From positions 221,122 to 285,121 of the forward strand of contig URBX01000001.1 in NCBI GenBank assembly GCA_900546175.1: a stretch of 64,000 nucleotides of DNA, given 5' to 3'. This stretch comes from an uncultured Eggerthella sp. Its GTDB lineage: Bacteria; Actinomycetota; Coriobacteriia; Coriobacteriales; Eggerthellaceae. Both the position numbers and the translations under genes were made by a program. The notes beneath the pieces are model-generated. The model saw nothing but the letters and a program-made list of their open reading frames with translations. It was not told where the DNA came from and did not search any database. Of this stretch, positions 17,301 through 25,355 are shown one piece after another. Positions within the stretch are counted from its first letter, which is position 1, and each line of letters starts with the position of its first letter.

Positions 17301-17731
17301 TTATCAACCGTAATAATTACATCAGGATTGTAAGTTTTTGCTCGATTAAGAGCTTCGTCGGTTAAACCGTAGCCTTCTTCAAAACGAAGGGGAATAAACG
17401 GAACAACATCGCACCCTAATTCTTCAAGAGCGCGTGACATCAAAGAAGTTGCAGATATTCCATCAAGATCAAAGTCGCCAAATACTAGAATGCGCTTGTT
17501 TTCTTTGATAGCGAGCGAAAGCGCTTCAACAACTTGGTCCATCCCTTTTATCTTATAAGGATTTAACCAATCAACATCAAGAGAGGTGTTAAGAAACCCC
17601 TCAACTTTTTCGGGAGTATCTACGCCACGAGAAACAAGCACATCTGCAATAAATCGAGGAAGATGAAACTGATTCTCAATACAAGAAGCTGCCAGCCCAT
17701 CGGCTGGTTTAATATTAATTCGCGCACGCAT
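14315..17731 (-). CDS. recJ: RecJ single-strand exonuclease fused to a RecQ-like DEAH helicase
   Basis: The 1138-residue protein joins two repair activities. Residues about 1-560 are RecJ: FGDFDLDG at 84-91, TVDNG at 141-145, TDHH at 165-168, and the DHHA1 part with GRGWHEGVKGIVSSR at 351-365 and GGH at 411-413. A linker at 599-623 has six cysteines (C599, C606, C608, C615, C617, C623) that could bind a metal. Residues about 640-1010 are a superfamily 2 helicase: MGTGRGKS at 669-676, DEAH at 774-777, LSAT at 808-811 and QMAGRAGRD at 951-959. The last 130 residues are unassigned. RecJ degrades single-stranded DNA 5' to 3' and RecQ-type helicases unwind ahead of it, so a fused pair is functionally sensible. 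Ordinary RecJ is about 560-800 residues. Confidence 0.93.
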   Translation of the reverse strand: MRARINIKPADGLAASCIENQFHLPRFIADVLVSRGVDTPEKVEGFLNTSLDVDWLNPYKIKGMDQVVEALSLAIKENKRILVFGDFDLDGISATSLMSRALEELGCDVVPFIPLRFEEGYGLTDEALNRAKTYNPDVIITVDNGIAAKREVAILKSWGIEVIVTDHHEPSDLVPENVPLVDPKCENGPSAILSGAGVALKVIQALGGRFGMPHLWRKYVDLATLGTVADLMPMREENRALVSEGVKMINQDPRPCIKALIEVSNCADKAITASNLSFTLVPRLNAAGRMGNAQLALDLLLCDDYAQAVLLAEQLEETNTKRRIIESELADVAIAEAEAIYNGQRALVVAGRGWHEGVKGIVSSRLCNKYGVPSILFTIDGQEARGSGRSIGQVNLFKAIESCSDLLTRFGGHEAAVGVTLPTKNLPEFYERLCAYMDALPDEAFRPRIEVDAEVDLSELTLENVSKLDILAPFGQENPTPKFLAHNVLFAQGRAVGADKNHLSCTLTNGQANLSSIMFHCSTINELLSCDSVLDAVFELQIDQWRNKKTVKAVLSSLTPVEPCPAMDFYFNPEDVQFVSQLVADFDESGAVFDESFSCREKGSSCICGEDTNNCTCHDKRACWEAIANDVKALNKALITSFIGDNALHPSQEKALSILDKGESLLAVMGTGRGKSLIFHLHAASLALQGKGASIFIYPLRALISDQAFHLKRMLGSFGLTVSVLTGESTPNQRKEAMEALRRNEVDILLTTPEYLYYHVDDFEEVKIAFVAIDEAHHVGQSRQGYRPCYGQLDKILDKLNTPQVLALSATVNDIIADVVRGTFAIDNTVCDDHVRENLQIDDCRNIKKRDGYLMKIVSRGEKTIIYVNSRMESIMLVRKLRTMLPQIAPQIGFYNAGLSRLERTKVEGLFRDNTLCVLVATSAFGEGVNIPDVRHVVFYHMPFNEVEFNQMAGRAGRDNQKACIHLLFGKQDASVNQSLLNESTPSHEDMGQIYRYIRSLQRSYSNQLFETTTELIALGVNQAFPSFSIASKQVECALSVFNELGLIELAQDGSDSYFKKKDSSFVEERVRTVDYSIPFKIHVVDYQGKVELINSVRYSEGVGELEDFLSFKNWVLKASSKGLEDHIRKPMLPHDYL

Positions 17732-17779
17732 AACAAACCTGATTTCTCTTCTTTCAGGATTTATTATCGCATAGAACTC

Positions 17780-18355
17780 CTACGAATTAAATTCAGATTG
17801 TGTTTTTGCTAAACCGTTTTTTATAAGTGAAAGACAAGCCAAAGATGCCTTATGAACTGCTTCTTCAAAATCGTCTTTGTCATTTTTGCGCGGACACGAT
17901 AAAACATAATCAGGTACCGGCATGCGTCCTGGAGGACGACCAATTCCTACTCTTACTCGAATAAACTCACGAGTACCACACTTCGCAATGATGGACTTTA
18001 ATCCATTATGGCCTGCATGACCTCCACCTTTTTTTACTTTAATAGTGCCTTGAGGGATATCAAGCTCATCATGAATAACAACTATTTCTTCAGGATTAAG
18101 ATTGTTGCTCTTTACGAGGTTCTGGACAGGACCACCCGAAAGATTCATATAACTCTGAGGCTTAGCCAGAAGAACCTCAGTGACGCTTCCATCACTCAGC
18201 GATACTTTTCCCGTACCAACTAATGCACCACCAGTGTTTTTCCAGTAATTAACCCTCAGCTCTTCAGCCAGAAGATCAATAGTGTCAAAACCAGCATTAT
18301 GGCGAGTATGGGCGTATTCGTTGCCCGGATTACCTAAACCAACAATGAGAACCAT
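17780..18355 (-). CDS. pth: peptidyl-tRNA hydrolase
   Basis: This releases peptides from prematurely dissociated peptidyl-tRNA. The 191 residues are normal for the family. They include GLGNPG at 6-11, YAHTRHNAGF with the catalytic His19, KPQSYMNLSGGPV, and HDELDIPQG with the aspartate that activates it, then KKGGGHAGHNGLKSI. It starts 48 bases upstream of recJ and follows the terminator and -10 box behind prs, so it is probably the first gene of a pth-recJ-rel unit. Confidence 0.97.
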   Translation of the reverse strand: MVLIVGLGNPGNEYAHTRHNAGFDTIDLLAEELRVNYWKNTGGALVGTGKVSLSDGSVTEVLLAKPQSYMNLSGGPVQNLVKSNNLNPEEIVVIHDELDIPQGTIKVKKGGGHAGHNGLKSIIAKCGTREFIRVRVGIGRPPGRMPVPDYVLSCPRKNDKDDFEEAVHKASLACLSLIKNGLAKTQSEFNS

Positions 18356-18390
18356 GTAAAGTCCAATCTAATGAAAGAAATACGAAACGT

Positions 18391-18396
18391 ATTATA
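18391..18396 (-). promoter_or_regulatory. -10 box for pth
   Basis: A consensus TATAAT is read on the minus strand about 35 bases upstream of the pth ATG and just behind the prs terminator. The -35 position falls inside the terminator stem and is poor (TCTGCC-like). Confidence 0.4.
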
Positions 18397-18401
18397 CAAA
18401 T

Positions 18402-18436
18402 CTAAAGCCCTAAGGCAGAACACCTAAGGGCTTTAG
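18402..18436 (-). terminator. terminator after prs
   Basis: ctaaagccctaagg (18402-18415) pairs with cctaagggctttag (18423-18436), 14 bases with one mismatch and a seven-base loop. On the minus strand it is followed by ATTTGTATAAT. It sits about 27 bases past the prs stop. Confidence 0.8.
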
Positions 18437-18462
18437 AAGATATTACGTATACAAAAGAGCGG

Positions 18463-19434
18463 TTAAAGAGCAAAGTCCTTATCAAACAAAACAGCAATAG
18501 AATTGTTGTAAAAAACATTTTGAATTGCACGAGCAAACAAAGGCGCAACTGAAACCTGCTTAATCTTACCGCCTAAATGCTCTTCAGGAATAGGGATTGT
18601 GTTGCACACAACAACCTCTTCAATCTCAGGAGAAGCAAGGCGCTCATATGCTGGTCCAGAAAATACTGGATGAGTAGCGCATACATATACCTTTTCAGCG
18701 CCGTTTTTCTTCAATGTTGAAACTGCAGCAGTAATAGAGCCAGCAGTGTCAATCATGTCGTCATTCAAAATGCAAGTTTTTCCTTCAACATTACCAATAA
18801 GAGCAGTAATCTCTGCAGCGTTATGCTTTGGACGATCTTTATGAAGAATTACCAGTTCAGCACCCATGATACCTGCAAGCTTCTTAGCTGCTTTTGCACG
18901 ACCTAAGTCAGGAGATACAATGCAGAGATTAGAAGTGTCTAAATTCTTTGCCATAAAGTAATCCGCCATAAGCCACAAAGCGGTGAGGTGGTTTACTGGA
19001 GTGTCGAAATAACCCTCAATCTGACCCTGGTGCAAATCAATAGTGATAGTGCGATCAACACCTGCAGTAGTAAGCATGTCGGCAACAAGCTTTGCCGTAA
19101 TTGGTTCACGTGGAGCAGCTTTGCGGTCCTGACGTGAATAACCATAATGAGGAAGCACTGCAGTAATGGTACGAGCAGAAGCACGCTTTGCTGCATCAAC
19201 CATAATAAGGAGCTCCATCAATGCATCATTTACATTTGGACCAGCTACCGACTGAATCAAAAACACATCAGCACCACGAACCGAATCCATATAGCGTGCA
19301 TAAATTTCGCCATTTGCAAACTTTTCAAGACGAATATCGCCCAGTTTTACTCCAAGCTCTTTAGCAATCTCCTCTGCCAATTCTGGATAAGTTGAACCAG
19401 AAAAAACTGCCATTGTTTTTGTCATGTTGCTCAT
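18463..19434 (-). CDS. prs: ribose-phosphate pyrophosphokinase
   Basis: This makes PRPP from ribose 5-phosphate and ATP for nucleotides, histidine, tryptophan and NAD. The 323 residues contain FANGEIYARY, YSRQDRKAAPREPITAKLVA, the class I segment TIDLHQGQIEGYFD and the PRPP-binding DDMIDTAGS. The loop before it reads VSPDLGRAKAAKKLA; in my recollection the GR-type loop is closer to actinobacterial enzymes than the VGG type of Enterobacteria. GAGG lies about 10 bases before the first ATG; a second in-frame ATG follows three codons later. The terminators at 18402-18436 and 19506-19534 suggest it is transcribed alone. Confidence 0.97.
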   Translation of the reverse strand: MSNMTKTMAVFSGSTYPELAEEIAKELGVKLGDIRLEKFANGEIYARYMDSVRGADVFLIQSVAGPNVNDALMELLIMVDAAKRASARTITAVLPHYGYSRQDRKAAPREPITAKLVADMLTTAGVDRTITIDLHQGQIEGYFDTPVNHLTALWLMADYFMAKNLDTSNLCIVSPDLGRAKAAKKLAGIMGAELVILHKDRPKHNAAEITALIGNVEGKTCILNDDMIDTAGSITAAVSTLKKNGAEKVYVCATHPVFSGPAYERLASPEIEEVVVCNTIPIPEEHLGGKIKQVSVAPLFARAIQNVFYNNSIAVLFDKDFAL

Positions 19435-19505
19435 TTTTTGTTTGACCTCTTTGTGTAGTGTTTACGTCGCGGGATTTCCCTTGACCTATATTACCTGAAA
19501 AGAAA

Positions 19506-19534
19506 GAAACCCTTATAACAAAGATAAGAGTTTC
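19506..19534 (-). terminator. terminator after glmU
   Basis: gaaacccttat pairs with ataagagtttc with one mismatch around a seven-base loop. The minus-strand copy runs into TTTCTTTTC. It lies just past the glmU stop codon, upstream of prs. Confidence 0.7.
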
Positions 19535-19542
19535 TGTGAGAG

Positions 19543-20901
19543 TTAATTTTTTACCTCTTTATATCCTTCTTTTACAAACTGTCGTGCACGGCCTAAACCA
19601 AGAGCACCATCAGGAACATCGGAAGTAATTACCGAACCTGCTCCAATAAGAGTGTCTTTACCAATAACTACAGGAGCTACTAACATAGTGTCACTTCCAA
19701 TAAAGGAACGATCCCCAATGGTAGTTGGCCACTTGTTTTCACCATCATAGTTACAGGTAATAGTTCCAGCACCAAGATTTGCATCGGAACCAATTGTTGC
19801 ATCACCAACATATGACAAATGAGGAACCTTCGAACCTTTGCCAATAGTAGATTTTTTAATTTCTACATGCGTGCCTGCTTTAGCACCTTCACATAAGTGA
19901 GCTGCAGGACGAAGATAAGCACGAGGACCGCACGAAGCGCCGTTATCAATCTGAGCTTCAAGCGCAATAGTTTCTTCTAATACACAGCTTTGACCAATTA
20001 CGGTATCAACAATTCGGCAGGTTGGACCAATAACGGTGTCTTCCCCTACTTTCGATGCACCATAAATCATTACATTTGGAAGAAGCTCTACATCTGAAGA
20101 AAGCTCCACATCAGGACCAATCCAAACGGTATTCGGATCAGTCATGGTTACACCTTGTTCCATCCAGTAGGTATTGATGCGATTTTGAAGGATTTTCGTT
20201 GCCTCAGCTAACTGAACACGAGAATTTACCCCCAAACACTCGCTCGAATCCTTAGCAACATGGCCCAAAACAATACGACCCTCTTCGCGCGCAATACCCA
20301 ATACGTCAGTTAAGTAATACTCACCTTGAGCGTTATTAGTTGAAACTTTTTTTAGAGCGTCAGACAAAACCTTGGCATCAAAGCAATAAAAACCTGAGTT
20401 GCATTCTTTGATTTGAGCCTGAGACTCAGTACAGTCTTTCTGCTCAACAATCTTACAAACATCGCCCTTTTCATCACGAACAATGCGACCATATCCAAAA
20501 GGATTGTCAATATTCATAGTTAAAACAACGCAAGCAGCATCTTCTTTTTCTCGAAGATCAACCAATTCTCTAATTGTTTCAGCACGAATTAGAGGAGAAT
20601 CTCCCGTCAGAACAACAACAGAGCCCTCAAGCGAATCGAACGATTCAAGAGCAATAGTCACCGCATGAGCAGTTCCTAACTGCTCTTCCTGAATAGCAAG
20701 CGTTGTGTCTTCCAGCAAAGGAGTAACTAATTCACGACCGTGGCCAACCACACTTACTATCGATGAAATACCTGCATTTTTTGCAGCGTCAACAACCCAA
20801 CGAACAAGGGGCTTTCCTAAAACTTCATGAGCTACTTTAGGTTTTTTTGATTTCATGCGAGTACCTTGACCCGCAGCAAGAATAATTGCCGAAGCTTTCA
20901 T
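19543..20901 (-). CDS. glmU: bifunctional UDP-N-acetylglucosamine pyrophosphorylase / glucosamine-1-phosphate acetyltransferase
   Basis: This converts glucosamine 1-phosphate to UDP-GlcNAc, the entry point to peptidoglycan. The 452 residues begin with the uridyltransferase signature LAAGQGTRMKSKKPK and contain LTGDSPLI and EYYLTDVLGIA. The C-terminal half is a left-handed beta helix of hexapeptide repeats, with YLRPAAHL, HLSYVGDATIG and GAGTITCNYDG, which carry acetyltransferase residues. AAGGACTCT precedes the ATG. GlmM, the preceding step, is at 33163-34500. The upstream neighbours also concern the cell wall. Confidence 0.97.
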   Translation of the reverse strand: MKASAIILAAGQGTRMKSKKPKVAHEVLGKPLVRWVVDAAKNAGISSIVSVVGHGRELVTPLLEDTTLAIQEEQLGTAHAVTIALESFDSLEGSVVVLTGDSPLIRAETIRELVDLREKEDAACVVLTMNIDNPFGYGRIVRDEKGDVCKIVEQKDCTESQAQIKECNSGFYCFDAKVLSDALKKVSTNNAQGEYYLTDVLGIAREEGRIVLGHVAKDSSECLGVNSRVQLAEATKILQNRINTYWMEQGVTMTDPNTVWIGPDVELSSDVELLPNVMIYGASKVGEDTVIGPTCRIVDTVIGQSCVLEETIALEAQIDNGASCGPRAYLRPAAHLCEGAKAGTHVEIKKSTIGKGSKVPHLSYVGDATIGSDANLGAGTITCNYDGENKWPTTIGDRSFIGSDTMLVAPVVIGKDTLIGAGSVITSDVPDGALGLGRARQFVKEGYKEVKN

Positions 20902-20936
20902 AGAGTCCTTTCGATCTAAGAACTACAGACTAAACA

Positions 20937-20961
20937 AGTATACCACCCCTTTGAGGTGGTA
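20937..20961 (-). promoter_or_regulatory. hairpin and -10 box between the CwlM-like gene and glmU
   Basis: TACCACC (20941-20947) pairs with GGTGGTA (20955-20961), a seven-base stem and seven-base loop, followed on the minus strand by TACTTGTTT, a modest terminator for the CwlM-like gene. The distal arm overlaps TATACT (20937-20942), which could be the -10 of glmU; no good -35 is present. Confidence 0.45.
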
Positions 20962-20997
20962 ATTCTTTCTTAATATGATTATCTTGTTCGGATTATG

Positions 20998-21891
20998 CTA
21001 AACCAAGGCAGCACATAATGCATCAAGTAAGACGATAGCAAAATGTTGCGCACTTCTCTCTTCACCTGCATCAAGCCATCCCTCTGAAGGGAGACTAATA
21101 GCAAAGCGATGGGTTTTCTTTTGAGCAGTTTTAAATGCTTGTTTAATACGTAAAGAGAGATATTCTTCTGGCTCAAACACTACCTGAGGAATGTCGGCAG
21201 GAGCGCTCTGACCTTTTTCGAGAATCTGAATAAAGACAGTCTCAGAAGAAGGTTCAACAAGAAGAGACTCAGCACTTACGATTTTTGAAGCAGGATTAGT
21301 TGCCGTTGCAAGATTTGACATACGTCCTGCAATTGAGCGCGCAAACTCACCCGTACCAAAAAGACAGATAATGTTTTGCTCCAACACCTCAGAAGCACGC
21401 GCAAATCCGAGATGAGGAACAGACATAGCAGAATCTTTATCTTTCCAAGAATGCTGGAGGTTAATAATAGACCTGAATGTATAAGAACCAGCAATACCAT
21501 CAGAAGGAAGTGCTAAATTAAGTTGATATCGGCGAAGAGCATCTTCGGTATTAGGTCCAAACATGCCATCTTCATCACCGCAAGAAAAACCAAGCACATT
21601 TAAGGCATGCTGAAGCATTTTTACATCGTTTCCATGAAAATAAGGAACGCGTAGATATAAAGTTCTATCACCAAGCTCGTAGGTTAAATCTACCAAGCGA
21701 GACCAAATACTATCGGTCACTTCCCCACTATACTCAAGCTGCTGTTCTTTGCAGAACTCACCAAGCGCATCGGAGGTTTCCTGGTCAAAGATACCTAATT
21801 CTTTAGTTTCAGAAAGAAAACCTAATGAAACAAGTTTCTTCTGAATATCTTCAATTGCTAAACCAGAATCCCCTTGAGAATACTTCACCAT
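20998..21891 (-). CDS. CwlM-like protein: two peptidoglycan-binding domains plus a degenerate amidase-like domain
   Basis: The first 155 residues hold two PG_binding_1 repeats: QGDSGLAIEDIQKKLVSLGF (first), then YFHGNDVKMLQHALNVLGF, DGMFGPNTEDALRRYQ and SDGIAGSYTFRSI (second), with LGDRTLYLR between. This layout matches actinobacterial CwlM. CwlM continues into an amidase_3 domain, but here the rest (about 140 residues) lacks the zinc motifs: no DPGHGG is visible, and where amidases have SLHAN this protein has ISLPSEG. It is probably catalytically dead. There is no signal peptide, so it should be cytoplasmic. In mycobacteria CwlM is a cytoplasmic activator of MurA. The neighbours are glmU and a polyprenyl diphosphate synthase, both peptidoglycan precursor genes, so a regulatory role is plausible. 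Confidence 0.75.
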   Translation of the reverse strand: MVKYSQGDSGLAIEDIQKKLVSLGFLSETKELGIFDQETSDALGEFCKEQQLEYSGEVTDSIWSRLVDLTYELGDRTLYLRVPYFHGNDVKMLQHALNVLGFSCGDEDGMFGPNTEDALRRYQLNLALPSDGIAGSYTFRSIINLQHSWKDKDSAMSVPHLGFARASEVLEQNIICLFGTGEFARSIAGRMSNLATATNPASKIVSAESLLVEPSSETVFIQILEKGQSAPADIPQVVFEPEEYLSLRIKQAFKTAQKKTHRFAISLPSEGWLDAGEERSAQHFAIVLLDALCAALV

Positions 21892-21897
21892 GACGCC

Positions 21898-23007
21898 CTA
21901 CTTTAAACGACTTACAAACCAATCAGCCATTGCTACAAGCAAATCATAGGCAAGAGAAGGCTCAACATAGTCCGAAAGATTCTGTTTTGCCTGTTCAACA
22001 AGCTTTTCGGCATATTCTCGAGCAAAGTCAATAGAGCCAGCTTCTTGAAGGATAGAAACTGCTTCCTCAAGAACAACAGGATTAGTTTCTTTAGAAGAAA
22101 GAATCTCTATCAAACGATCTTTTTTATCGCTACAAGCAAGAGCGTGCACTACACAAAGTGTTCTTTTACCTTCGGTAATGTCAGAACGGTAATCCTTCTC
22201 TTTAGATTCTTTAGTACCGATAAGGTTAAGCAAATCATCTTGAATCTGGAACGCAAGACCTGTTTTCATGCCATAATCGCGAAGGCCCTCTACAACTTCA
22301 GAAGAAGCACCCGCAGTAATAGCACCAATAGCTAAAGGAACTGCACCAGAGTAGTAAGCGGTTTTATGGGTTGCCATAGTAAGATAGTCTTCAACAGTAA
22401 TGTCATACCGGCTATCACGAGCCCAACCAATATCAAGCGCCTGACCCTCTACGGTACTTTGTGCCATAGACACAAGTTCAAGTGCTACACGAACTTTAAG
22501 AGAATCATCCAAGTTTTCGTCGCGCATTACAATGCCGTTTACAAGAGACAAAGCCAAGTCACCTGCATTGATTGCTAAGCCTTCACCCTGAACAAGATGC
22601 ATGCAAGGCTCACCACGACGAAGCTGAGCATCATCAGCAATATCATCATGTATTAACGCAGCGGTATGAAAATGCTCAATAGCTGCTGCAGAAGAAAATG
22701 CTTTTTCAGGGTTACCTTTTACTGCCAAGTTGGCAAGAACGCAAACCAATGGCCTATGGCGTTTGCCGGCATTCTCACTGTATGTAGTCAAAGGATCATA
22801 GAGATACTTGTCCATATCAGGATGACTACCTACTGGAATAAAACTATTTACCACCAAACTAGCAGTATCAGCATAGTGAGATAAAAACGCTTCGAAAATA
22901 TTTTTGCCAGGATATTTGTTTTCGAAAAATGAAGCATCGCCTTCAGTAAACTTTTTGAATTCTAAAGCGATGTCTGAACGATTAAAAAGCTCGTTTGCTA
23001 ATGTCAT
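21898..23007 (-). CDS. polyprenyl diphosphate synthase (trans-isoprenyl type)
   Basis: This condenses isopentenyl diphosphate units into long allylic diphosphates. The 369 residues show GKRHRP at 81-86, the first Asp-rich motif DDIAD at 121-125, and a second motif DDLLN at 257-261, where Asn replaces the usual last Asp; variants at this place are known in actinobacterial enzymes. Chain length cannot be read from the sequence by eye. Products feed quinones, or undecaprenyl carriers indirectly. The CwlM-like gene follows after 6 bases, so they are co-transcribed. Confidence 0.9.
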   Translation of the reverse strand: MTLANELFNRSDIALEFKKFTEGDASFFENKYPGKNIFEAFLSHYADTASLVVNSFIPVGSHPDMDKYLYDPLTTYSENAGKRHRPLVCVLANLAVKGNPEKAFSSAAAIEHFHTAALIHDDIADDAQLRRGEPCMHLVQGEGLAINAGDLALSLVNGIVMRDENLDDSLKVRVALELVSMAQSTVEGQALDIGWARDSRYDITVEDYLTMATHKTAYYSGAVPLAIGAITAGASSEVVEGLRDYGMKTGLAFQIQDDLLNLIGTKESKEKDYRSDITEGKRTLCVVHALACSDKKDRLIEILSSKETNPVVLEEAVSILQEAGSIDFAREYAEKLVEQAKQNLSDYVEPSLAYDLLVAMADWFVSRLK

Positions 23008-23090
23008 GATTTACGCTTTCCATACTAATTATTGAAAGCAGACAAAGCAGCACCGATTCCAAAAAGATATGCATTAAGCATCTAAAGAAC

Positions 23091-23175
23091 TGGTAGGAGC
23101 GGAGGGACTCGAACCCTCAATCCGTAAGGAGGCGGATTTTAAGTCCGCTGCGTATGCCAATTCCGCCACGCTCCC
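23091..23175 (-). tRNA. tRNA-Leu(UAA)
   Basis: Read on the minus strand, GGGAGCG at the 5' end pairs with CGCTCCT at the 3' end with one G-U pair. The D-arm region is followed by an anticodon stem-loop GCGGACTTAAAATCCGC with anticodon TAA. A long variable arm (class II) follows, then GGTTCGAGTCC as the T arm. The CCA end is encoded. This is a complete leucine tRNA. Confidence 0.97.
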
Positions 23176-23292
23176 TTATTTTGCCTACTTACTAAGCTGC
23201 ACTATCATAACAAAAATAGTAAAAAAATTCAGCAAAAAAGCTTATGAATAAGCTTATTGGTTTTCGGCATTTTCATCAATGACTCGTCTAGT

Positions 23293-24339
23293 TTAGAACA
23301 AGAGAAAGATTTTTGCCAGTACAAAACCAATAATTCCACAACCAGGGAAAGTAAGAATCCAGGTCAAAACCATATTACCTGCCATATCCCATTTCACGGC
23401 ACGAAGACGCTTTGATGCACCAACGCCCATAATGGCTGTAGTGCTTGTCTGAGTCGTGGAAACAGGCATACCAGTAAAGGTAGAAAGTGCCAGACAGAAG
23501 ACCGTTGAAGCAGATGCTGCAAATCCCTGATAAGGCTCCATTTTTACCATATCGAGGCCAACTGATTTAATGATTCTTTTTCCTCCAACGGCGGTTCCAA
23601 GACCCATTGAAGCAGCACAAAGGATAATAAGCCATAACGGAAATTGAACATCGGCCGTATTCGTAGTGCCCATACAGAGAAGAATGCCTAACATGCAAAT
23701 AGAAAGGAATTTTTGTCCGTCTTGCGCACCGTGCATTAAAGCAACACCAGCACCTGCAATTTTTAACGCCCAATTCCAAAAGCCAGTAGTTTTACGACGA
23801 TCCATTCCTCCACAGAGTTTCTCCAACCCTTTAGTAAAGACATAACCACAGGCAAAGCCCAAACAGCTGGAAATAATTAATCCATAAATAACCAGCATCC
23901 ATGCGTCAATATTAATACCATCAACACCGCTCATTACACCAATTGCGGCACCCGTAAGACCCGCAATAAGCGAATGGCTTTGGCTTGTTGGGATACCAAG
24001 CGCCCATGCAGCACCGCCCCATACAATAATGGAAATCATAGCCGCTGCCAGAGCGAGTAGAGCGTAATGAACATCATCGCCAAAATTAACCATGTTAAAA
24101 ATGGTGTTTGCAACAGCTGAATTAATAGAAACGATTACCAAAAGACCAACAAAGTTACAGATTGCGGCCATTATAATGGCCTTACCAGGACTCATGGTTC
24201 TTGTTCCAACAACGGTAGAAATAGCATTAGGGGCATCAGTAGCACCATTTACAACAGTAGCCCCCAATGTCAATGCGAGAATCACAATTAAGATTGGATT
24301 GCTTATCAGCATTCCTAAAAATGTGCCGAAATCGACCAC
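23293..24339 (-). CDS. PiT-family inorganic phosphate transporter
   Basis: This low-affinity, cation-coupled phosphate permease of the inner membrane has 348 residues with about ten spans. The family signature NGATDAPNAISTVVGTRTMSPGKA is near the N-terminus and its internal duplicate GMPVSTTQTSTTAIMG is near the C-terminus; the motif GIPTSQSHSLIAGLTGAAIG lies between. The start is GTG at 24339, placed five bases after AAGGGG. It lies 78 bases downstream of the ppx gene on the same strand. Its usual DUF47 partner is not adjacent but at 10248-10922. Confidence 0.93.
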   Translation of the reverse strand: MVDFGTFLGMLISNPILIVILALTLGATVVNGATDAPNAISTVVGTRTMSPGKAIIMAAICNFVGLLVIVSINSAVANTIFNMVNFGDDVHYALLALAAAMISIIVWGGAAWALGIPTSQSHSLIAGLTGAAIGVMSGVDGINIDAWMLVIYGLIISSCLGFACGYVFTKGLEKLCGGMDRRKTTGFWNWALKIAGAGVALMHGAQDGQKFLSICMLGILLCMGTTNTADVQFPLWLIILCAASMGLGTAVGGKRIIKSVGLDMVKMEPYQGFAASASTVFCLALSTFTGMPVSTTQTSTTAIMGVGASKRLRAVKWDMAGNMVLTWILTFPGCGIIGFVLAKIFLLF

Positions 24340-24417
24340 ATTAACCCCTTCGTTAGGTGAACAAAAATTAAGTGCTCGAAAAGCACTTAAATCGTTACGT
24401 TCAAAAGTTATTATAGA

Positions 24418-25347
24418 CTAACTATCTTGGTTAGTCATAACGATACCTTGCAAAATGTCTGATTCACTTACGGTATAGCTTGTTTTATCGGTCAACGACA
24501 AAACGGTTAATAGAATAAGCATTCCTGCAATAATTACCGAAGCTCGTTTAGGTTCCAGACCAACAATTTCTTTTCGCTGCTCAAGAGGCACAGCACAGAA
24601 CTGCTCATACACATTTCGTAAGTCTGGTAAAGTCATCACCGTTTTATCAACTAAACCAGAATCGTAAACTTCCATATGTTTATGCACCGATACCGAAGTA
24701 GTTGCAGTACCAGCAACCGCAACAATTCTATCAATCGAATAACCTTGTTCAAATGCTTTATCAAACCAAGGACTCATTGATTCAACAATCCATTCTTGCG
24801 CTTGTTTAAGCTCTGAAGGCAAAGGAGGATCGTTATGCAAGAAACGTTCAGTAACTCTTCTGCAACCAATATCAAAAGAGTGAAACAGGCTTGGCTCTTT
24901 GTGCGCTTTGCCGAACACAACTTCAGTTGAGCCGCCACCAATATCAAGAACAAGTAGGTTTTCGTTTGCATAATTGCATGAAGCGCCCTTAAAAGAAAGT
25001 GATGCTTCAACCTCACCAGGGATTACTGATAGATCTACCCCAATTTCTTTCAGCGAATTTATGAGTTCAGAAGAGTTAGAAGCATCTCGTGCTGCACTGG
25101 TAGCAATAGCAACTGTCTTAATTGGATGTTCAGGGCATTGATAGCATGCAATAATTTCCTGATAGCGTGCAATCTGGTTCACAACGCGCTCAATAGCATC
25201 TGTCTGTAATACGCCTGTTTCGTCAACGCCTATACCAAGATTGGTGATTTCGCAGTGACGAGTTAATTCAATGAGTGTTTCGTCTTTTATCTCTGCAATA
25301 AGAAGACGACACGTTACTGTTCCAATATCAATTGCAGCAACGCGCAT
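24418..25347 (-). CDS. Ppx/GppA phosphatase family protein (exopolyphosphatase-like)
   Basis: The 309-residue protein has the two ATPase-like phosphate loops of the family: AAIDIGTVTCRLLIAEI at the N-terminus and LVLDIGGGSTEVVFG in the middle. Members remove terminal phosphates from polyphosphate and/or convert pppGpp to ppGpp. This is the short form without the C-terminal HD domain. It lies 8 bases downstream of the FtsB-like gene and upstream of the PiT phosphate transporter, so a phosphate-reserve role fits. Alternative: a pppGpp phosphatase. Confidence 0.9.
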   Translation of the reverse strand: MRVAAIDIGTVTCRLLIAEIKDETLIELTRHCEITNLGIGVDETGVLQTDAIERVVNQIARYQEIIACYQCPEHPIKTVAIATSAARDASNSSELINSLKEIGVDLSVIPGEVEASLSFKGASCNYANENLLVLDIGGGSTEVVFGKAHKEPSLFHSFDIGCRRVTERFLHNDPPLPSELKQAQEWIVESMSPWFDKAFEQGYSIDRIVAVAGTATTSVSVHKHMEVYDSGLVDKTVMTLPDLRNVYEQFCAVPLEQRKEIVGLEPKRASVIIAGMLILLTVLSLTDKTSYTVSESDILQGIVMTNQDS

Positions 25348-25355
25348 AGCTACCC

